From positions 434,001-498,000 of the forward strand of contig NZ_ACZV01000005.1 in the NCBI RefSeq assembly GCF_000176235.1: a stretch of 64,000 bases of DNA, given 5' to 3'. Made by a program: the position numbers and the translations under genes. The notes under the pieces were generated by a model. That model was given only the letters and a program-made list of their open reading frames with translations. It did no database searches and had not been told where the DNA came from. Shown one piece after another: positions 29,733-42,579 of the stretch (positions are counted from its first letter, which is position 1; each line of letters starts with the position of its first letter). This DNA comes from Vibrio orientalis CIP 102891 = ATCC 33934. GTDB taxonomy: Bacteria > Pseudomonadota > Gammaproteobacteria > Enterobacterales > Vibrionaceae.

Positions 29733-31238
29733 TTAGTCCTCCGCAAGTGGTTTAAAGCGACGAAGCTCAGTCAAACGGTAACCAGTGTAAGTCCCCAGTA
29801 GTAAAATACCGCCTAGAACGATTAGCTGTAGACCGATAAAGTTAAACGTTAGGTGTTGAATGTATGGGTTTGTCATCGCAAGGTAAACAAGTACCGCAGT
29901 GAGTAGCGAACCACCACCTTGAAGTACAACTTCTTTAGCGCCTTCTTCTTCCCACAGAATCGACATACGTTCAATCGTCCAAGACAAGATAATCATTGGG
30001 AAGAAGGTGATAGACAGACCTTCGGTCAAACCAATCTTAAATGCGACAACGGTAAACACAGAAATAATCATAATTACTGTGATGATTACCGCCGATATTC
30101 GCGCCACCAACAGCAGGTTGAGCTTAGACAGATAACTACGGATCACTAGACCTGTACCAACTATCAGTAAGAAACCAACAATACCGGTAACCAACTGTGT
30201 TTGTACGAATGCCACCGCGATCAGCACAGGCATGAACGTACCGGATGTCTTAAGACCGATGATGACGCGCAGGAATACAACAATAAGTGCACCAATAGGA
30301 ATCAGCATGATGGTCTTAAACATCGCTTGCTCTTCCAGTGGTAGGCTGTGAATGGAGAAGTTTAATAGTCCATCTGCTTCGACTTTTTGCTGTGTTGCTT
30401 GCGATGGAGAGATGTCTTGAGCAATCATCGAGAAGTGAACTTGGCTGTTGTTACCGCCAACCACATCAAGCAGGGATACATTCGATTCGTCCCAAACTAA
30501 AATGTTTTCTTTGATCACTTGATTCGGATTATTGGCATTAAACAGCACCCAGTTGTTGCCGTCCCATACTTGGTTCATGTGCTGGATAGATTGACGGCGG
30601 CGACCATCTTCTAGCTCAATAACACCAACAACTTTGCTTGGAATTTTTGCGTAAGCCAAGATCTTATCGACCACATCCACTTTTGACATATGGTTGAGGA
30701 GAAGAGAGGCATTCTGGCTGTCACCATCGTTCAGAGACTTAATCAGTTCACGCGTAAACGTGACGTCATCCGCTGAGCGTTGGTTTGCTCGTTCAATTAA
30801 AGCGATAGCTGCGGCTTCCGCTGGACCGTCAAAAGTCGGTGGGGTTATGTCACCGCTTGGAGGGATCGGATCGACCTTGGCTTGAGGGTCAACAAGAAAC
30901 TGAACTTTGTAGTAAATGGTTTGAGCACCAGCGGCTTGGCGGATAGACCATTCAGCGCGGCGGCCCGATTCTGTGTTGACGTATGAAACGCCATAACCTG
31001 GAGAAGATGAAGACTCGTTAACTAGGGTGAAGCCGCTTTGTGTATGTGGTGCTGCAAGGGATGCCTTGACGGGTTTGTCTTGCCCGTTGAACTCTACACG
31101 AGCCTCAATATCCCAAACTTGGCTGGTCTCACCTGGAGTCCAAGGAACGCCATAGTTCTGGTGACGAAACATACTTAAGACAATACCAGCAACGATAATC
31201 ATAGCGACTGATATATAAAACGGGATTTTTGACGTCAT
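29733..31238 (-). CDS. Inactive transglutaminase fused to 7-TM domain
   Basis: The 501-residue protein has one N-terminal membrane helix (residues ~7-25), a periplasmic region containing a transglutaminase-like fold (LLNHMSKVDVVDKILAYAKI, QVWDGNNWVLFNANNP) and about seven C-terminal helices from ~residue 310. The nucleophilic Cys expected in an active transglutaminase is not present in the matching segment, so a peptide-binding role is inferred. It sits between a retropepsin-like lipoprotein gene (17 bases upstream) and an ATP-grasp ligase gene. Family naming is from recalled domain architecture. Confidence 0.82.
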   Translation of the reverse strand: MTSKIPFYISVAMIIVAGIVLSMFRHQNYGVPWTPGETSQVWDIEARVEFNGQDKPVKASLAAPHTQSGFTLVNESSSSPGYGVSYVNTESGRRAEWSIRQAAGAQTIYYKVQFLVDPQAKVDPIPPSGDITPPTFDGPAEAAAIALIERANQRSADDVTFTRELIKSLNDGDSQNASLLLNHMSKVDVVDKILAYAKIPSKVVGVIELEDGRRRQSIQHMNQVWDGNNWVLFNANNPNQVIKENILVWDESNVSLLDVVGGNNSQVHFSMIAQDISPSQATQQKVEADGLLNFSIHSLPLEEQAMFKTIMLIPIGALIVVFLRVIIGLKTSGTFMPVLIAVAFVQTQLVTGIVGFLLIVGTGLVIRSYLSKLNLLLVARISAVIITVIMIISVFTVVAFKIGLTEGLSITFFPMIILSWTIERMSILWEEEGAKEVVLQGGGSLLTAVLVYLAMTNPYIQHLTFNFIGLQLIVLGGILLLGTYTGYRLTELRRFKPLAED

Positions 31239-31255
31239 AAGCTTACGCTACCTTA

Positions 31256-31999
31256 TTATTTTTTTGGGACTTCCGTGTGGATGTATTTCTTACTTACATC
31301 AACCATTGCGATATCTCTAATGAATTCACGGCCTAAGAGCACAGGATGACTCATTTGAGAACGGTCTGCCAATGTAAATTGTGCTTTTTCATGGATTGTT
31401 CCGAGTTTAACCCATAATTCTACAACCGCTCTTCTTTCGACATCTTCGGTTGTCGATTGACGGATTTTTACGAATCGAATGATAGGGGCTTCAATCCAAT
31501 TAGTGTCGTTGAGTTCTCTATCGCCATCAGACAGGTGGAACCGAACCCAGTTTTTGCCGTTTCGCTCGAACTGTTCAATGTCCACTGCATTTAATGAGGA
31601 AGTTGCCGCACCGGTATCTACACGTGCATCGAAAGTTTGCTTAATGGAGTCAATGGTCACTGACTCGACTTCGCCAAGAATAATTCCATGAGATGGGGTT
31701 TGGGCGACTGGTGCAGGCGCTGGGATGACCACAGGCTCGGGTTTTTTACGAACTTCTTCTAACGTTTCTTGCTTAAAAGTATTCAGCTGTTGTTCCAAAT
31801 CATGAACCTGATCTTCAAGGCTTTCAATGTAATCAGATTGATTGCTGAGCTGTAAATTTAGGTTTTCATATTGATTGGTTAGATTTGCTTCAGAGGCTTG
31901 AATTGCCGCTAAGGTTTCTTGGTGATATTGCGTACTGTTGGTCAGTGTGCAGCCAGAAAGTACCAGCATCGCCATAATAGGGGTCAATCTTTTCAACAT
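31256..31999 (-). CDS. Retropepsin-like (RimB/zinc-protease-type) lipoprotein
   Basis: The 247-residue product starts with a lipoprotein signal ending in LSGC (Cys16). A coiled coil (~33-80), a Pro-rich linker (PEPVVIPAPAPVAQTP) and a C-terminal domain with the aspartyl-protease motif DTGAATSSLNA follow. The family is often annotated as putative ATP-dependent zinc protease, but the DTG motif points to a retropepsin-like fold. It leads the operon with the 7TM transglutaminase-like and ATP-grasp genes. Membrane-anchored periplasmic location is inferred from the lipobox. Confidence 0.85.
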   Translation of the reverse strand: MLKRLTPIMAMLVLSGCTLTNSTQYHQETLAAIQASEANLTNQYENLNLQLSNQSDYIESLEDQVHDLEQQLNTFKQETLEEVRKKPEPVVIPAPAPVAQTPSHGIILGEVESVTIDSIKQTFDARVDTGAATSSLNAVDIEQFERNGKNWVRFHLSDGDRELNDTNWIEAPIIRFVKIRQSTTEDVERRAVVELWVKLGTIHEKAQFTLADRSQMSHPVLLGREFIRDIAMVDVSKKYIHTEVPKK

Positions 32000-32118
32000 T
32001 GATAAACCTGAACGTAATTTAAATAAAAGATAAATAACAAGTTTAGCGTATAAAATTTGCCGTAAACAAGTGCTTGTGCGGCCTAAGCTCTCAAAAAATG
32101 AGGAATGAGTTATATACG

Positions 32119-32145
32119 CAAAAAATAAGGATGCATTGCATCCTT
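32119..32145 (-). terminator. Rho-independent terminator after cmoB
   Basis: On the minus strand AAGGATGC / GCATCCTT with a 3-nt loop is followed by ATTTTTT, about 95 bases past the cmoB stop. Confidence 0.8.
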
Positions 32146-32239
32146 GTCATTGTATGAGGGATTAATAATAAGAGAAACGGTTTGAGACTGGGATTGAGTT
32201 AACTCTTTGTCAATTGTTCCGTTTCCCTCACATTTCTGG

Positions 32240-33211
32240 CTACGGTTTGGTAGCAACAAGTACTGCACGGCGTGGTGCTGGGTGCCCCTCAACAGTCTTA
32301 GACGGGTCATTAGGATCCAAATAGTCAGGCAACGAGTTATGCGTCATCCAATCAGTTGTACGTTGCTCATCGGTGGAAGTTACGTTCTCATCGACAATTC
32401 GAACATCTTCAAAGCCGACATTTTCTAACCATACCTTTAATGCACGGGCTGATGGGAAGAAGTAGACATTGCGCATTTGGGCGTAGCGATCAACAGGAAC
32501 CAGCACAGAAGTTTCATCGCCTTCAATCACTAAAGTCTCTAGCACTAACTCACCACCCGAAACCAACTGGTTTTTAAGTTGAATCAAGTGATCTAATGGT
32601 GAACAGCGGTGATAAAGGACACCCATACTAAATACGGTATCGAACGCCTCAAGTTTTGGCAGCTGCTCAATACCTAGCGGCAATAGGTGCGCACGTTGGT
32701 CGCCACCCATTAACTTACGGATAGCTTCAAACTGAATCAGGAATAGGTGTGATGGGTCGATACCAACGGTTAGGCGCGCGCCTTCACCTAGCATGCGCCA
32801 CATGTGGTAGCCATTGCCACAACCGACATCTAAAACACTACGGTTCTTTAGTGGAGAAATATGCGGTAGTACGCGATCCCATTTCCAGTCACTGCGCCAC
32901 TCGGTGTCAATATGAATGCCGTGCACAGTATATGGACCTTTACGCCAAGGGTGGAAGGTACGCAGTAGGCTCTCTAACTTTTTCAGTTCACCAGTATGGA
33001 ACGGGGTATCGTTGGTCAGCATTACCGCGTTTTTGATATCTACCTGATCTGGGTGGCCTTCAGGGATTTTATTTAGCGCCTTTAGCCAGCGGCCGAAATC
33101 ACCATGTTCAGCGTTTTGCCAATCTGTAAGTTGCTGAGGCAGCACATTTAGCCAAGGCTGTAGACGAGTGTCTTGGGCAATAAGTTGGAAAAAGTTAGCA
33201 AAATTAAACAT
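32240..33211 (-). CDS. cmoB: tRNA U34 carboxymethyltransferase CmoB
   Basis: CmoB transfers a carboxymethyl group from carboxy-S-adenosylmethionine to 5-hydroxyuridine at tRNA position 34. The 323 residues are of family length. The SAM-type motif [20 protein letters not shown] and the blocks [20 protein letters not shown] and [20 protein letters not shown] are characteristic. It lies 92 bases downstream of cmoA on the same strand; cmoA supplies its substrate. A terminator follows. Confidence 0.97.
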   Translation of the reverse strand: MFNFANFFQLIAQDTRLQPWLNVLPQQLTDWQNAEHGDFGRWLKALNKIPEGHPDQVDIKNAVMLTNDTPFHTGELKKLESLLRTFHPWRKGPYTVHGIHIDTEWRSDWKWDRVLPHISPLKNRSVLDVGCGNGYHMWRMLGEGARLTVGIDPSHLFLIQFEAIRKLMGGDQRAHLLPLGIEQLPKLEAFDTVFSMGVLYHRCSPLDHLIQLKNQLVSGGELVLETLVIEGDETSVLVPVDRYAQMRNVYFFPSARALKVWLENVGFEDVRIVDENVTSTDEQRTTDWMTHNSLPDYLDPNDPSKTVEGHPAPRRAVLVATKP

Positions 33212-33303
33212 AGTTTTTCACTGAGTTGGTGGTGTAAAAGTAAATGTGCCATTCCCTACTATTGAGGATGACGTCCTAATGAGAGCGAACTGTGTCACGA
33301 AGC

Positions 33304-34110
<807 letters not shown>

Positions 34111-34154
34111 TTATGAGAAATTCGTCGCCATGTCATGTTCTGTCAGTGAATCAC

Positions 34155-35036
34155 TTAAAACATCTGTATTTGAGCATCGCCGCGACTGCTAGGAAACTCA
34201 GTCAAGTCAGGCAGTTCGGCATGCAATTGCAATTGGCTGTAGAGCTTAGCTGCTAACTCGGGAGCAATCAGATTGTCTGAAGTGTGGATCATCAAATAGG
34301 GCTGTTTTCCTTCGGCGACCCACTTGGGCAGCTTGGTAAGCCAGGGTGTAAAGAATGAATGGTTAAGCGCTTCTTCAGGATGGCCGATAAAACGAATCAG
34401 TGGATTATTTCCGGTTGCTATCGCATGAACGGGTACTTTGGGCTTCTTTTGCTGGGCATCTAACAGGGATTCATAGTGAGGGTGAGTCGCTGTGAGTTGT
34501 TCAGAGAACACTGGGCGACTGTCCATAATGATGCGATCAAACCCTTTTTCAATTAACCACTGATTTAAGCGTTTTTCATCGTCGCCTTTAGCGAAGAATG
34601 CTGGGTGGCGGACCTCTATACCAATTGGAAAACTGGGCGGAAACAAGGCGCAAAAGCGCGTTAACTGCTCAAGGTTTTGCGGGCCAAACGCGGCGGGCAA
34701 TTGTATTGTCCACTGACCAATGCGTTCGTGGAGCGGCTCCATAATCGCCATAAAACTTTTCAATTCACTTTGACAGCCTTGCAGCATTTGCTGGTGGGTA
34801 ATGTGTTGCGGCAGTTTAAATGTAAACCGAAACTCATCGTGTGTTGCTGCATGCCAGTTTTTGACTGTCGTCGCATTGGGTGTGGCGTAAAAAGTTGTGT
34901 TGCCTTCAACCGTATGGAAGACGCTGGCGTACTTTTCCAGTCTTTGACTTGGCTGAGTTCCACGGCCATAAAAACTCTGTTGCCACTGATTGTTTGACCA
35001 CATCGTAAGGCCAAGGCGGATAGGATATAGGTGCAT
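34155..35036 (-). CDS. DUF72 family protein (YecE-like)
   Basis: The 293-residue protein has the DUF72 TIM-barrel-like features LGLTMWSNNQWQQSFYGRG, VEGNTTFYATP, FTFKLPQHITH and IEVRHPAFF. Many gammaproteobacteria carry the related yecE near cmoA-cmoB and aspS, as here. No enzymatic activity is established. It is 59 bases upstream of the cmoA stretch on the same strand and divergent from aspS. The start follows the first in-frame ATG; no strong ribosome site is obvious. Confidence 0.85.
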   Translation of the reverse strand: MHLYPIRLGLTMWSNNQWQQSFYGRGTQPSQRLEKYASVFHTVEGNTTFYATPNATTVKNWHAATHDEFRFTFKLPQHITHQQMLQGCQSELKSFMAIMEPLHERIGQWTIQLPAAFGPQNLEQLTRFCALFPPSFPIGIEVRHPAFFAKGDDEKRLNQWLIEKGFDRIIMDSRPVFSEQLTATHPHYESLLDAQQKKPKVPVHAIATGNNPLIRFIGHPEEALNHSFFTPWLTKLPKWVAEGKQPYLMIHTSDNLIAPELAAKLYSQLQLHAELPDLTEFPSSRGDAQIQMF

Positions 35037-35079
35037 AGTAGTTATTACGGTTCACATGAATACAAGTTGCGCGAGAGTT

Positions 35080-35109
35080 TTGCTCAACGGGCTAATATAG
35101 GGCTATAAT
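35080..35109 (+). promoter_or_regulatory. Predicted sigma-70 promoter for aspS
   Basis: TTGCTC (35080-35085) and TATAAT (35104-35109) are spaced by 18 bases. The implied start leaves a ~195-nt leader before aspS that includes a TACGCTG / CAGCGTA pair. Confidence 0.5.
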
Positions 35110-35310
35110 CATCGCCAATTTTTTTGCTATTGGTGTGCTTTTACGCCTTTGTTGGTTTAAAAAGCATCAATAGATAATAAATCGCAATAAATTGTACGCT
35201 GGGTAGTCGATTTCATCTAACTTTCAGCGTATAAATGGAACTTTGCTCTATCGATAAATGTACACCGATAGATAGTAATCAACAAATTTTAAGAGATTGG
35301 GAAATTCATT

Positions 35311-37089
35311 ATGCGTACCCATTACTGTGGTCACCTGAACAAGTCCCTTGCAGGACAAACTGTAGAACTTTGCGGCTGGGTTAACCGTCGCCGTGATTTG
35401 GGCGGTCTTATTTTCATCGATATGCGAGATCGTGAAGGTATCGTTCAGGTAGTTGTTGACCCAGATATGGCAGATGCGTACGAAGTTGCTAACACGCTAC
35501 GTAATGAATTCTGTATCAAGCTAACAGGTGAAGTACGTGTTCGTCCAGACAGCCAAGTAAACAAAGACATGGCAACGGGTGAAGTAGAGATCATCGCGAA
35601 AGGTCTTGAGATCATCAACCGTGCAGACGTTCTACCTCTAGACTTCAACCAGAAGAACTCAGAAGAGCAGCGCCTTAAGTACCGTTACCTAGATCTACGT
35701 CGTCCTGAAATGAGCGACCGCATCAAGCTACGTGCTAAAGCGTCTAGCTTTGTTCGTCGTTTCCTAGATGACAACGGTTTCCTAGATATCGAAACACCAG
35801 TACTAACCAAAGCGACACCAGAAGGTGCGCGTGACTATCTAGTACCAAGCCGTGTTCACAAAGGTTCTTTCTACGCGCTTCCTCAGTCTCCACAGCTATT
35901 TAAACAGCTGCTGATGATGTCTGGCTTTGACCGTTACTATCAAATCGTTAAGTGTTTCCGTGATGAAGACTTGCGTGCAGACCGCCAACCAGAATTCACT
36001 CAGATCGATATCGAAACGTCATTTATGACGGCTGAGCAAGTTCGCGCAACCACTGAAAAGATGGTTCGTGAAATGTGGCAAGAGCTGCTAGACGTGGATC
36101 TAGGTCAGTTCCCAATCATGCCATTCTCTGAAGCGATTCGTCGTTTCGGTAGCGATAAGCCTGATCTGCGTAACCCACTAGAGCTAGTAGACGTTGCTGA
36201 TCTAGTGAAAGATGTAGAGTTCAAAGTGTTCTCAGGTCCTGCGAACGACGAGAAAGGCCGCGTAGCAGTTATCCGTGTACCAGGTGGTGCTAAGCTAACT
36301 CGTAAGCAAATTGATAGCTACGGTGAGTTCGTTGGCATCTACGGCGCGAAAGGTCTTGCGTGGATGAAGGTTAACGACCGTGCTGCAGGCATGGAAGGCA
36401 TTCAGTCTCCAGTGGCTAAGTTCCTAAACGAAGACGTAATCAACGGCATTCTAGATCGCACTCAAGCTGAATCTGGCGACATCATCCTATTTGGCGCAGA
36501 CAAAGCAAACACTGTATCTGAAGCTCTAGGTGCACTACGTCTGAAGCTAGGTACCGATCTAGAACTGACCAACGAATCTGCATGGGCTCCACTATGGGTT
36601 GTTGACTTCCCAATGTTTGAAGAAGACGACGAAGGCAACCTACACGCTATGCACCACCCATTCACATCGCCACTAGGTGTGAATGCGGAAGAGCTAAAAG
36701 CGAACCCAGCAGCGGCGAACTCAAACGCATACGACATGGTTCTAAATGGCTATGAAGTGGGCGGTGGTTCTGTACGTATTCACAACGCAGAGATGCAATC
36801 AGCGGTATTCGATATCCTAGGTATTGAAGCTGACGAGCAGCAAGCTAAGTTTGGCTTCCTACTAGACGCACTGAAGTTCGGTACACCACCGCACGCAGGT
36901 CTAGCATTCGGTCTTGACCGTCTAGTGATGCTACTTTGTGGTACAGAGAACATCCGTGACGTTATCGCGTTCCCGAAAACAACCAATGCTTCTTGTCTAC
37001 TAACAGACGCGCCAAGCCTTGCGAACCCAGCTTCGCTTGAAGAGCTAGCGATTGCAGTTAAAGCAGCAGAGAAGAAAGAAGAAGAGTAA
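35311..37089 (+). CDS. aspS: Aspartyl-tRNA synthetase
   Basis: This class II synthetase charges tRNA-Asp. The 592 residues begin [20 protein letters not shown] with an OB-fold anticodon-binding domain. The catalytic core has motif 2 [20 protein letters not shown] and motif 3 [15 protein letters not shown], with a bacterial GAD insertion domain between. Length is typical of the bacterial discriminating or non-discriminating type. A strong terminator follows and then the palindrome array begins. Confidence 0.98.
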   Translation: MRTHYCGHLNKSLAGQTVELCGWVNRRRDLGGLIFIDMRDREGIVQVVVDPDMADAYEVANTLRNEFCIKLTGEVRVRPDSQVNKDMATGEVEIIAKGLEIINRADVLPLDFNQKNSEEQRLKYRYLDLRRPEMSDRIKLRAKASSFVRRFLDDNGFLDIETPVLTKATPEGARDYLVPSRVHKGSFYALPQSPQLFKQLLMMSGFDRYYQIVKCFRDEDLRADRQPEFTQIDIETSFMTAEQVRATTEKMVREMWQELLDVDLGQFPIMPFSEAIRRFGSDKPDLRNPLELVDVADLVKDVEFKVFSGPANDEKGRVAVIRVPGGAKLTRKQIDSYGEFVGIYGAKGLAWMKVNDRAAGMEGIQSPVAKFLNEDVINGILDRTQAESGDIILFGADKANTVSEALGALRLKLGTDLELTNESAWAPLWVVDFPMFEEDDEGNLHAMHHPFTSPLGVNAEELKANPAAANSNAYDMVLNGYEVGGGSVRIHNAEMQSAVFDILGIEADEQQAKFGFLLDALKFGTPPHAGLAFGLDRLVMLLCGTENIRDVIAFPKTTNASCLLTDAPSLANPASLEELAIAVKAAEKKEEE

Positions 37090-37112
37090 TCGCTCACTTT
37101 CTTTGATGATTT

Positions 37113-37145
37113 AAAAACGGCGCTTCAATTGAAGCGCCGTTTTTG
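37113..37145 (+). terminator. Rho-independent terminator after aspS
   Basis: ACGGCGCTTC / GAAGCGCCGT with an AATT loop and a following T run lies 24 bases after the aspS stop. Confidence 0.92.
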
Positions 37146-37152
37146 TATATAT

Positions 37153-38119
37153 GTCATTCCATAGAGTGACGCAGCAACGAGTAGGGAATCTCTATAAGGT
37201 TTCGACTTGCTGTAAGAGATCCCCAACTCACTCGTCCCTCGTTCTCGGGGATGACAGTTGGTTGTCATTTGTCATTCCATAGAGTGACGCAGGAGCGAGT
37301 AGGGAATTTCTATAGGTTTTCGACTTGCTGTAAGAGATCCCCAACTCACTCGTCCCTCGTTCTCGGGGGATGACAGTTGGTTGTTATCTGTCATTCCATA
37401 GAGTGACGCAGGAACGAGTAGGGAATCTCTATAAGGTTTTCGACTTGCTGTAAGAGATCCCCAACTCACTCGTCCCTCGTTCTCTGGGGTAGCAGTTGTT
37501 TGAGATTCGTCATTCCATAGAGTGACGCAGGAGCGAGTAGGGAATCTCTATAGGTTTTCGGCTAGCTGTAAGAGATCCCCAACTTACTCGTCCCTCGTTC
37601 TCGGGGATGACAGTTGGTTGTCATTTGTCATTCCATAGAGTGACTCAGGAGCGAGTAGGGAATCTCTACAGGTTTTCGACTTGCTGTAAGAGATCCCCAA
37701 CTCACTCGTCCCTCGTTCTCGGGGATGACAGTTGGTTGTCATTTGTCATTCCATAGAGTGACGCAGGAGCGAGTAGGGAATCTCTATAGGTTTTCGGCTA
37801 GCTGTAAGAGATCCCCAACTCACTCGCCCCTCGTTCTCGGGGATGACAGTTGGTTGTTATCTGTCATTCCATAGAGTGACGCAGGATCGAGTAGGGAATC
37901 TCTACAGGTTTTCGACTTGCTGCAAGAGATCCCCAACTCACTCGTCCCTCGTTCTCGGGGATGACAGTTGGTTAAGTAAGCCGTTCTCTCTGGGGTAGCA
38001 GTTGTTTGAGATTCGTTATTCCATAGAGTGACGCAGGAGCGAGTAGGGAATCTCTATAGGTTTTCGGCTAGCTGTAAGAGGTCCCCAACTCACTCGTCCC
38101 TCGTTCTTGAGGATGACAG
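37153..38119. repeat. Tandem array of eight ~118-bp units, each a long imperfect palindrome
   Basis: Units begin with GTCATTCCATAGAGTGAC at 37153, 37271, 37390, 37509, 37627, 37745, 37863 and, as GTTATTCC, at 38015. Periods are 118-119 except 152 before the last. Each unit is ~105 bases folding on itself: GTCATTCC pairs with GGGGATGAC and GAGTAGGGAATCTCT with AGAGATCCCCAACTC. A ~14-base linker, mostly GTTGGTTGTCATTT-like, joins units. The last five alternate between two subtypes in the loop (GGCTAGCTG versus GACTTGCTG). Open frames inside are not genes. A diverged single copy is at 6061-6165. Confidence 0.95.
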
Positions 38120-38123
38120 CAAC

Positions 38124-38152
38124 AAAAAGGGCTGACTAACTGCCAGCCCTTT
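38124..38152 (-). terminator. Terminator downstream of rluE
   Basis: AAAGGGCTG / CAGCCCTTT with a 9-nt loop is followed on the minus strand by TTTTT-rich sequence, ten bases past the rluE stop. Confidence 0.8.
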
Positions 38153-38161
38153 AAAGCGTGT

Positions 38162-38854
38162 TTAAAACTCTATCTCTTTCCATTCACCTGGCTGCAAGTC
38201 ACCTAATGTCACATCACCCATTGAATAGCGAATCAAACGCAGAGTAGGGAAGCCGATGTTCGCTGTCATGCGACGAACTTGACGGTTACGCCCTTCAATA
38301 ATGGTAATCGCTAACCATGTAGTCGGAATGTTGGCGCGAAAACGCACTGGAGGATTACGTTCCCACACGTTCGGCGCATCCATCACTTCGACTTTGGCTG
38401 GCAAGGTCATGCCATCTTTTAGTTCGACACCCTTACGCAGCTTGTCGAGATCTTCATCGCTTGGCGCACCATCTACTTGCACCCAATAGGTTTTTGGTGA
38501 CTTAGAGTTCGGCTGAGTCAAACGAGCTTGCAAGATGCCATCGTTGGTCAGAACCATTAAGCCTTCACTGTCTCGATCCAACCTGCCTGCGGCATAGACA
38601 TCTTTCACCGTTATATAGTCTGCAAGTGTTTTTCTGCCGTCACCATCGGTAAATTGGCTTAAGGTATCAAATGGCTTATTAAACACCACAACCTTACGAT
38701 CTTCTGGCGCGACTTTAGGTTTATTTTTTATAGGTTTACGTCGCTGTTTGGATGAAGAACTATTGACGCTATGTTGATTATTTTTACGTTTAAAACCTGA
38801 TTGATGCTTTTTAGATGGCGATGAGGATGAGTCACGGCGTGAGCGTGGTGACAT
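38162..38854 (-). CDS. rluE: 23S rRNA pseudouridine synthase RluE (RsuA family)
   Basis: The 230-residue protein has a basic, low-complexity N-terminal ~45 residues (Ser, Arg, Lys rich) followed by the RsuA/RluB/E/F catalytic domain. The active-site motif is [19 protein letters not shown], and [20 protein letters not shown] is the conserved C-terminal block. E. coli RluE modifies U2457 of 23S rRNA and lies divergent from icd, as here, which supports the paralogue call. Confidence 0.9.
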   Translation of the reverse strand: MSPRSRRDSSSSPSKKHQSGFKRKNNQHSVNSSSSKQRRKPIKNKPKVAPEDRKVVVFNKPFDTLSQFTDGDGRKTLADYITVKDVYAAGRLDRDSEGLMVLTNDGILQARLTQPNSKSPKTYWVQVDGAPSDEDLDKLRKGVELKDGMTLPAKVEVMDAPNVWERNPPVRFRANIPTTWLAITIIEGRNRQVRRMTANIGFPTLRLIRYSMGDVTLGDLQPGEWKEIEF

Positions 38855-39134
38855 GTTAACTACCTTGCAAAAATGTAAATAAAGTGTGGGTGAAAGTATC
38901 TAAAGAATCCAATTTGAGCTATCATTTGCGCGCCCAAAAACAGGATTGTTGAACAAGATAATAGACTATTATCGTGTTTTTGTTTAATTATAACTAATCG
39001 CTCTCAAGGATGTCGTACTTAAACGACGAAAACAAAAGAGACGGATAAATCGCAACAAGTGAGGGGATTATTCATAACTTGTTAGCGTTCACACACACAG
39101 GGCCACATACCACGCGGTCCGGTTAGAACAATAG

Positions 39135-41369
<2,235 letters not shown>

Positions 41370-41394
41370 TCATGCTTGATTGATAGATAAAACA

Positions 41395-41418
41395 AACCCG
41401 CCGAAAGGCGGGTTTTTT
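41395..41418 (+). terminator. Rho-independent terminator after icd
   Basis: AACCCGCC / GGCGGGTT with a GAAA tetraloop is followed by six T residues. Confidence 0.93.
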
Positions 41419-41532
41419 ATGATCTTTATAACTGATATAAAAGAGTTTGTTATACCAATCTGGATAAGTAAGTGATTATTCCAAATGAAAGGATCATTTA
41501 CGTATTGAGGTTGGTATCTATTATGGCAGCGA

Positions 41533-41754
41533 TTATTTTGCTGGTTGGGCTTCCACAGGTGTCACAACGCTCGCGTGATAGCCTTTAGGTCCTTCTTCCA
41601 CCTCGAAGTTAACTTGTTGACCAGCTTTCAGAGTACGATATCCATCCATTTTGATCGTCGAATAGTGCGCAAACACATCTCCATCTTCTCCTTCTGAACA
41701 GATAAAACCAAATCCTTTGGCGTTGTTAAACCATTTTACTGTACCTGTAGCCAT
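41533..41754 (-). CDS. cspD: Cold-shock-domain protein CspD
   Basis: The 73-residue protein is a single cold-shock domain with RNP1-like KGFGFI and RNP2-like VFAHY motifs. The C-terminal tail and the divergent clpS-clpA neighbourhood match E. coli CspD, a stationary-phase inhibitor of replication, rather than CspA. The start at MATGTVKW has a GAGGGA ribosome site eight bases upstream; a three-residue longer frame was rejected. Confidence 0.92.
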   Translation of the reverse strand: MATGTVKWFNNAKGFGFICSEGEDGDVFAHYSTIKMDGYRTLKAGQQVNFEVEEGPKGYHASVVTPVEAQPAK

Positions 41755-42216
41755 GCTATACATCCCTCATGCATTTTGTTACTGACGTTGTTAAGGCGTT
41801 TACGTTGTTTCCTTGTAAACGGAAAGTGAATTTCCATTCAGCCGCTGCCAAATTTTCAGTCACTATTTGACCAATGTAGCTAATGATTGAGCGCAGTCAA
41901 TAGGAAAAAGGTATTACGGTCTACATATTTACAAACAATTCACTTTTGAGATTTACATTTTTGTTACTAATGAATGCTCACTTCGTAGGCGTTAATTCAT
42001 TTGGTGAATGGTTTTTGGTTTCTTTTTAATCAATTAGATAGATGTTGTCGCTTGATAGAAATCTTTTATTTGCAGCGACTCAAATGCTGCATTAGTCTCT
42101 AAGTAAGAACAAAATTTTTTTGTCGCATTTTGTTCGTAATAGTAAGAGCTAAATTCAAAACTTTCGCCTCATGAAGTGGTAAAATTAATAAAGTTCAACA
42201 TCAACATCGAAAAGCC
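41755..42216. promoter_or_regulatory. Divergent cspD-clpS intergenic region
   Basis: About 460 AT-rich bases separate cspD and clpS. Both promoters must lie here and the cspD side could include a long 5' leader. I found no strong named motif and no credible open frame. Confidence 0.4.
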
Positions 42217-42537
42217 ATGAGCAAACATTTTGAATGGGTTACTCCAGATTCTGATCTACTGGAGTTAGAGAAAACCAAAGTAAAGCCACCGTCCATGTAT
42301 AACGTTGTACTTAACAACGATGACTACACCCCAATGGACTTTGTGATTGAAATCCTAGAACGTTTTTTTTCTATGGATATCGACAAAGCGACGCAAGTGA
42401 TGCTCCAGGTGCATTATGAAGGCAAGGCAATTTGTGGCACGTATACTGCAGAAGTTGCTGAGACTAAGGTAGCGCAAGTTACCATGTATTCTACAGAGAA
42501 TGAGCATCCTTTGCTTTGTACAATGGAACAAGCCTAA
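42217..42537 (+). CDS. clpS: ClpAP adaptor protein ClpS
   Basis: ClpS binds N-degron proteins (N-terminal Leu, Phe, Tyr or Trp) and delivers them to ClpAP. The 106 residues contain the conserved binding-pocket block [20 protein letters not shown] and the H-x-x-G-K-A-I-C-G motif in [20 protein letters not shown]. It is followed after 42 bases by clpA. Together with Aat and Bpt in this window it forms the N-end recognition route. Confidence 0.98.
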   Translation: MSKHFEWVTPDSDLLELEKTKVKPPSMYNVVLNNDDYTPMDFVIEILERFFSMDIDKATQVMLQVHYEGKAICGTYTAEVAETKVAQVTMYSTENEHPLLCTMEQA

Positions 42538-42579
42538 CGCTTGTTTGAGCAACGCAAGTTGTTCTTAAAGGAGGTACTT

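Noticed and set aside
33249..33290. Remnant of the palindromic repeat between cmoB and cmoA
   Set aside because: Only short pieces (CATTCCCTACT and GAGGATGACG) resemble the unit; the match is too weak to claim.
37272..37469. Minus-strand open frame inside the palindrome array
   Set aside because: It is a by-product of the repeat, repeats its own peptide, and has no ribosome site or independent support.
37153..38119. CRISPR array
   Set aside because: Units are ~105 bases with nearly constant linkers rather than short repeats with unique spacers, and no cas genes are nearby.
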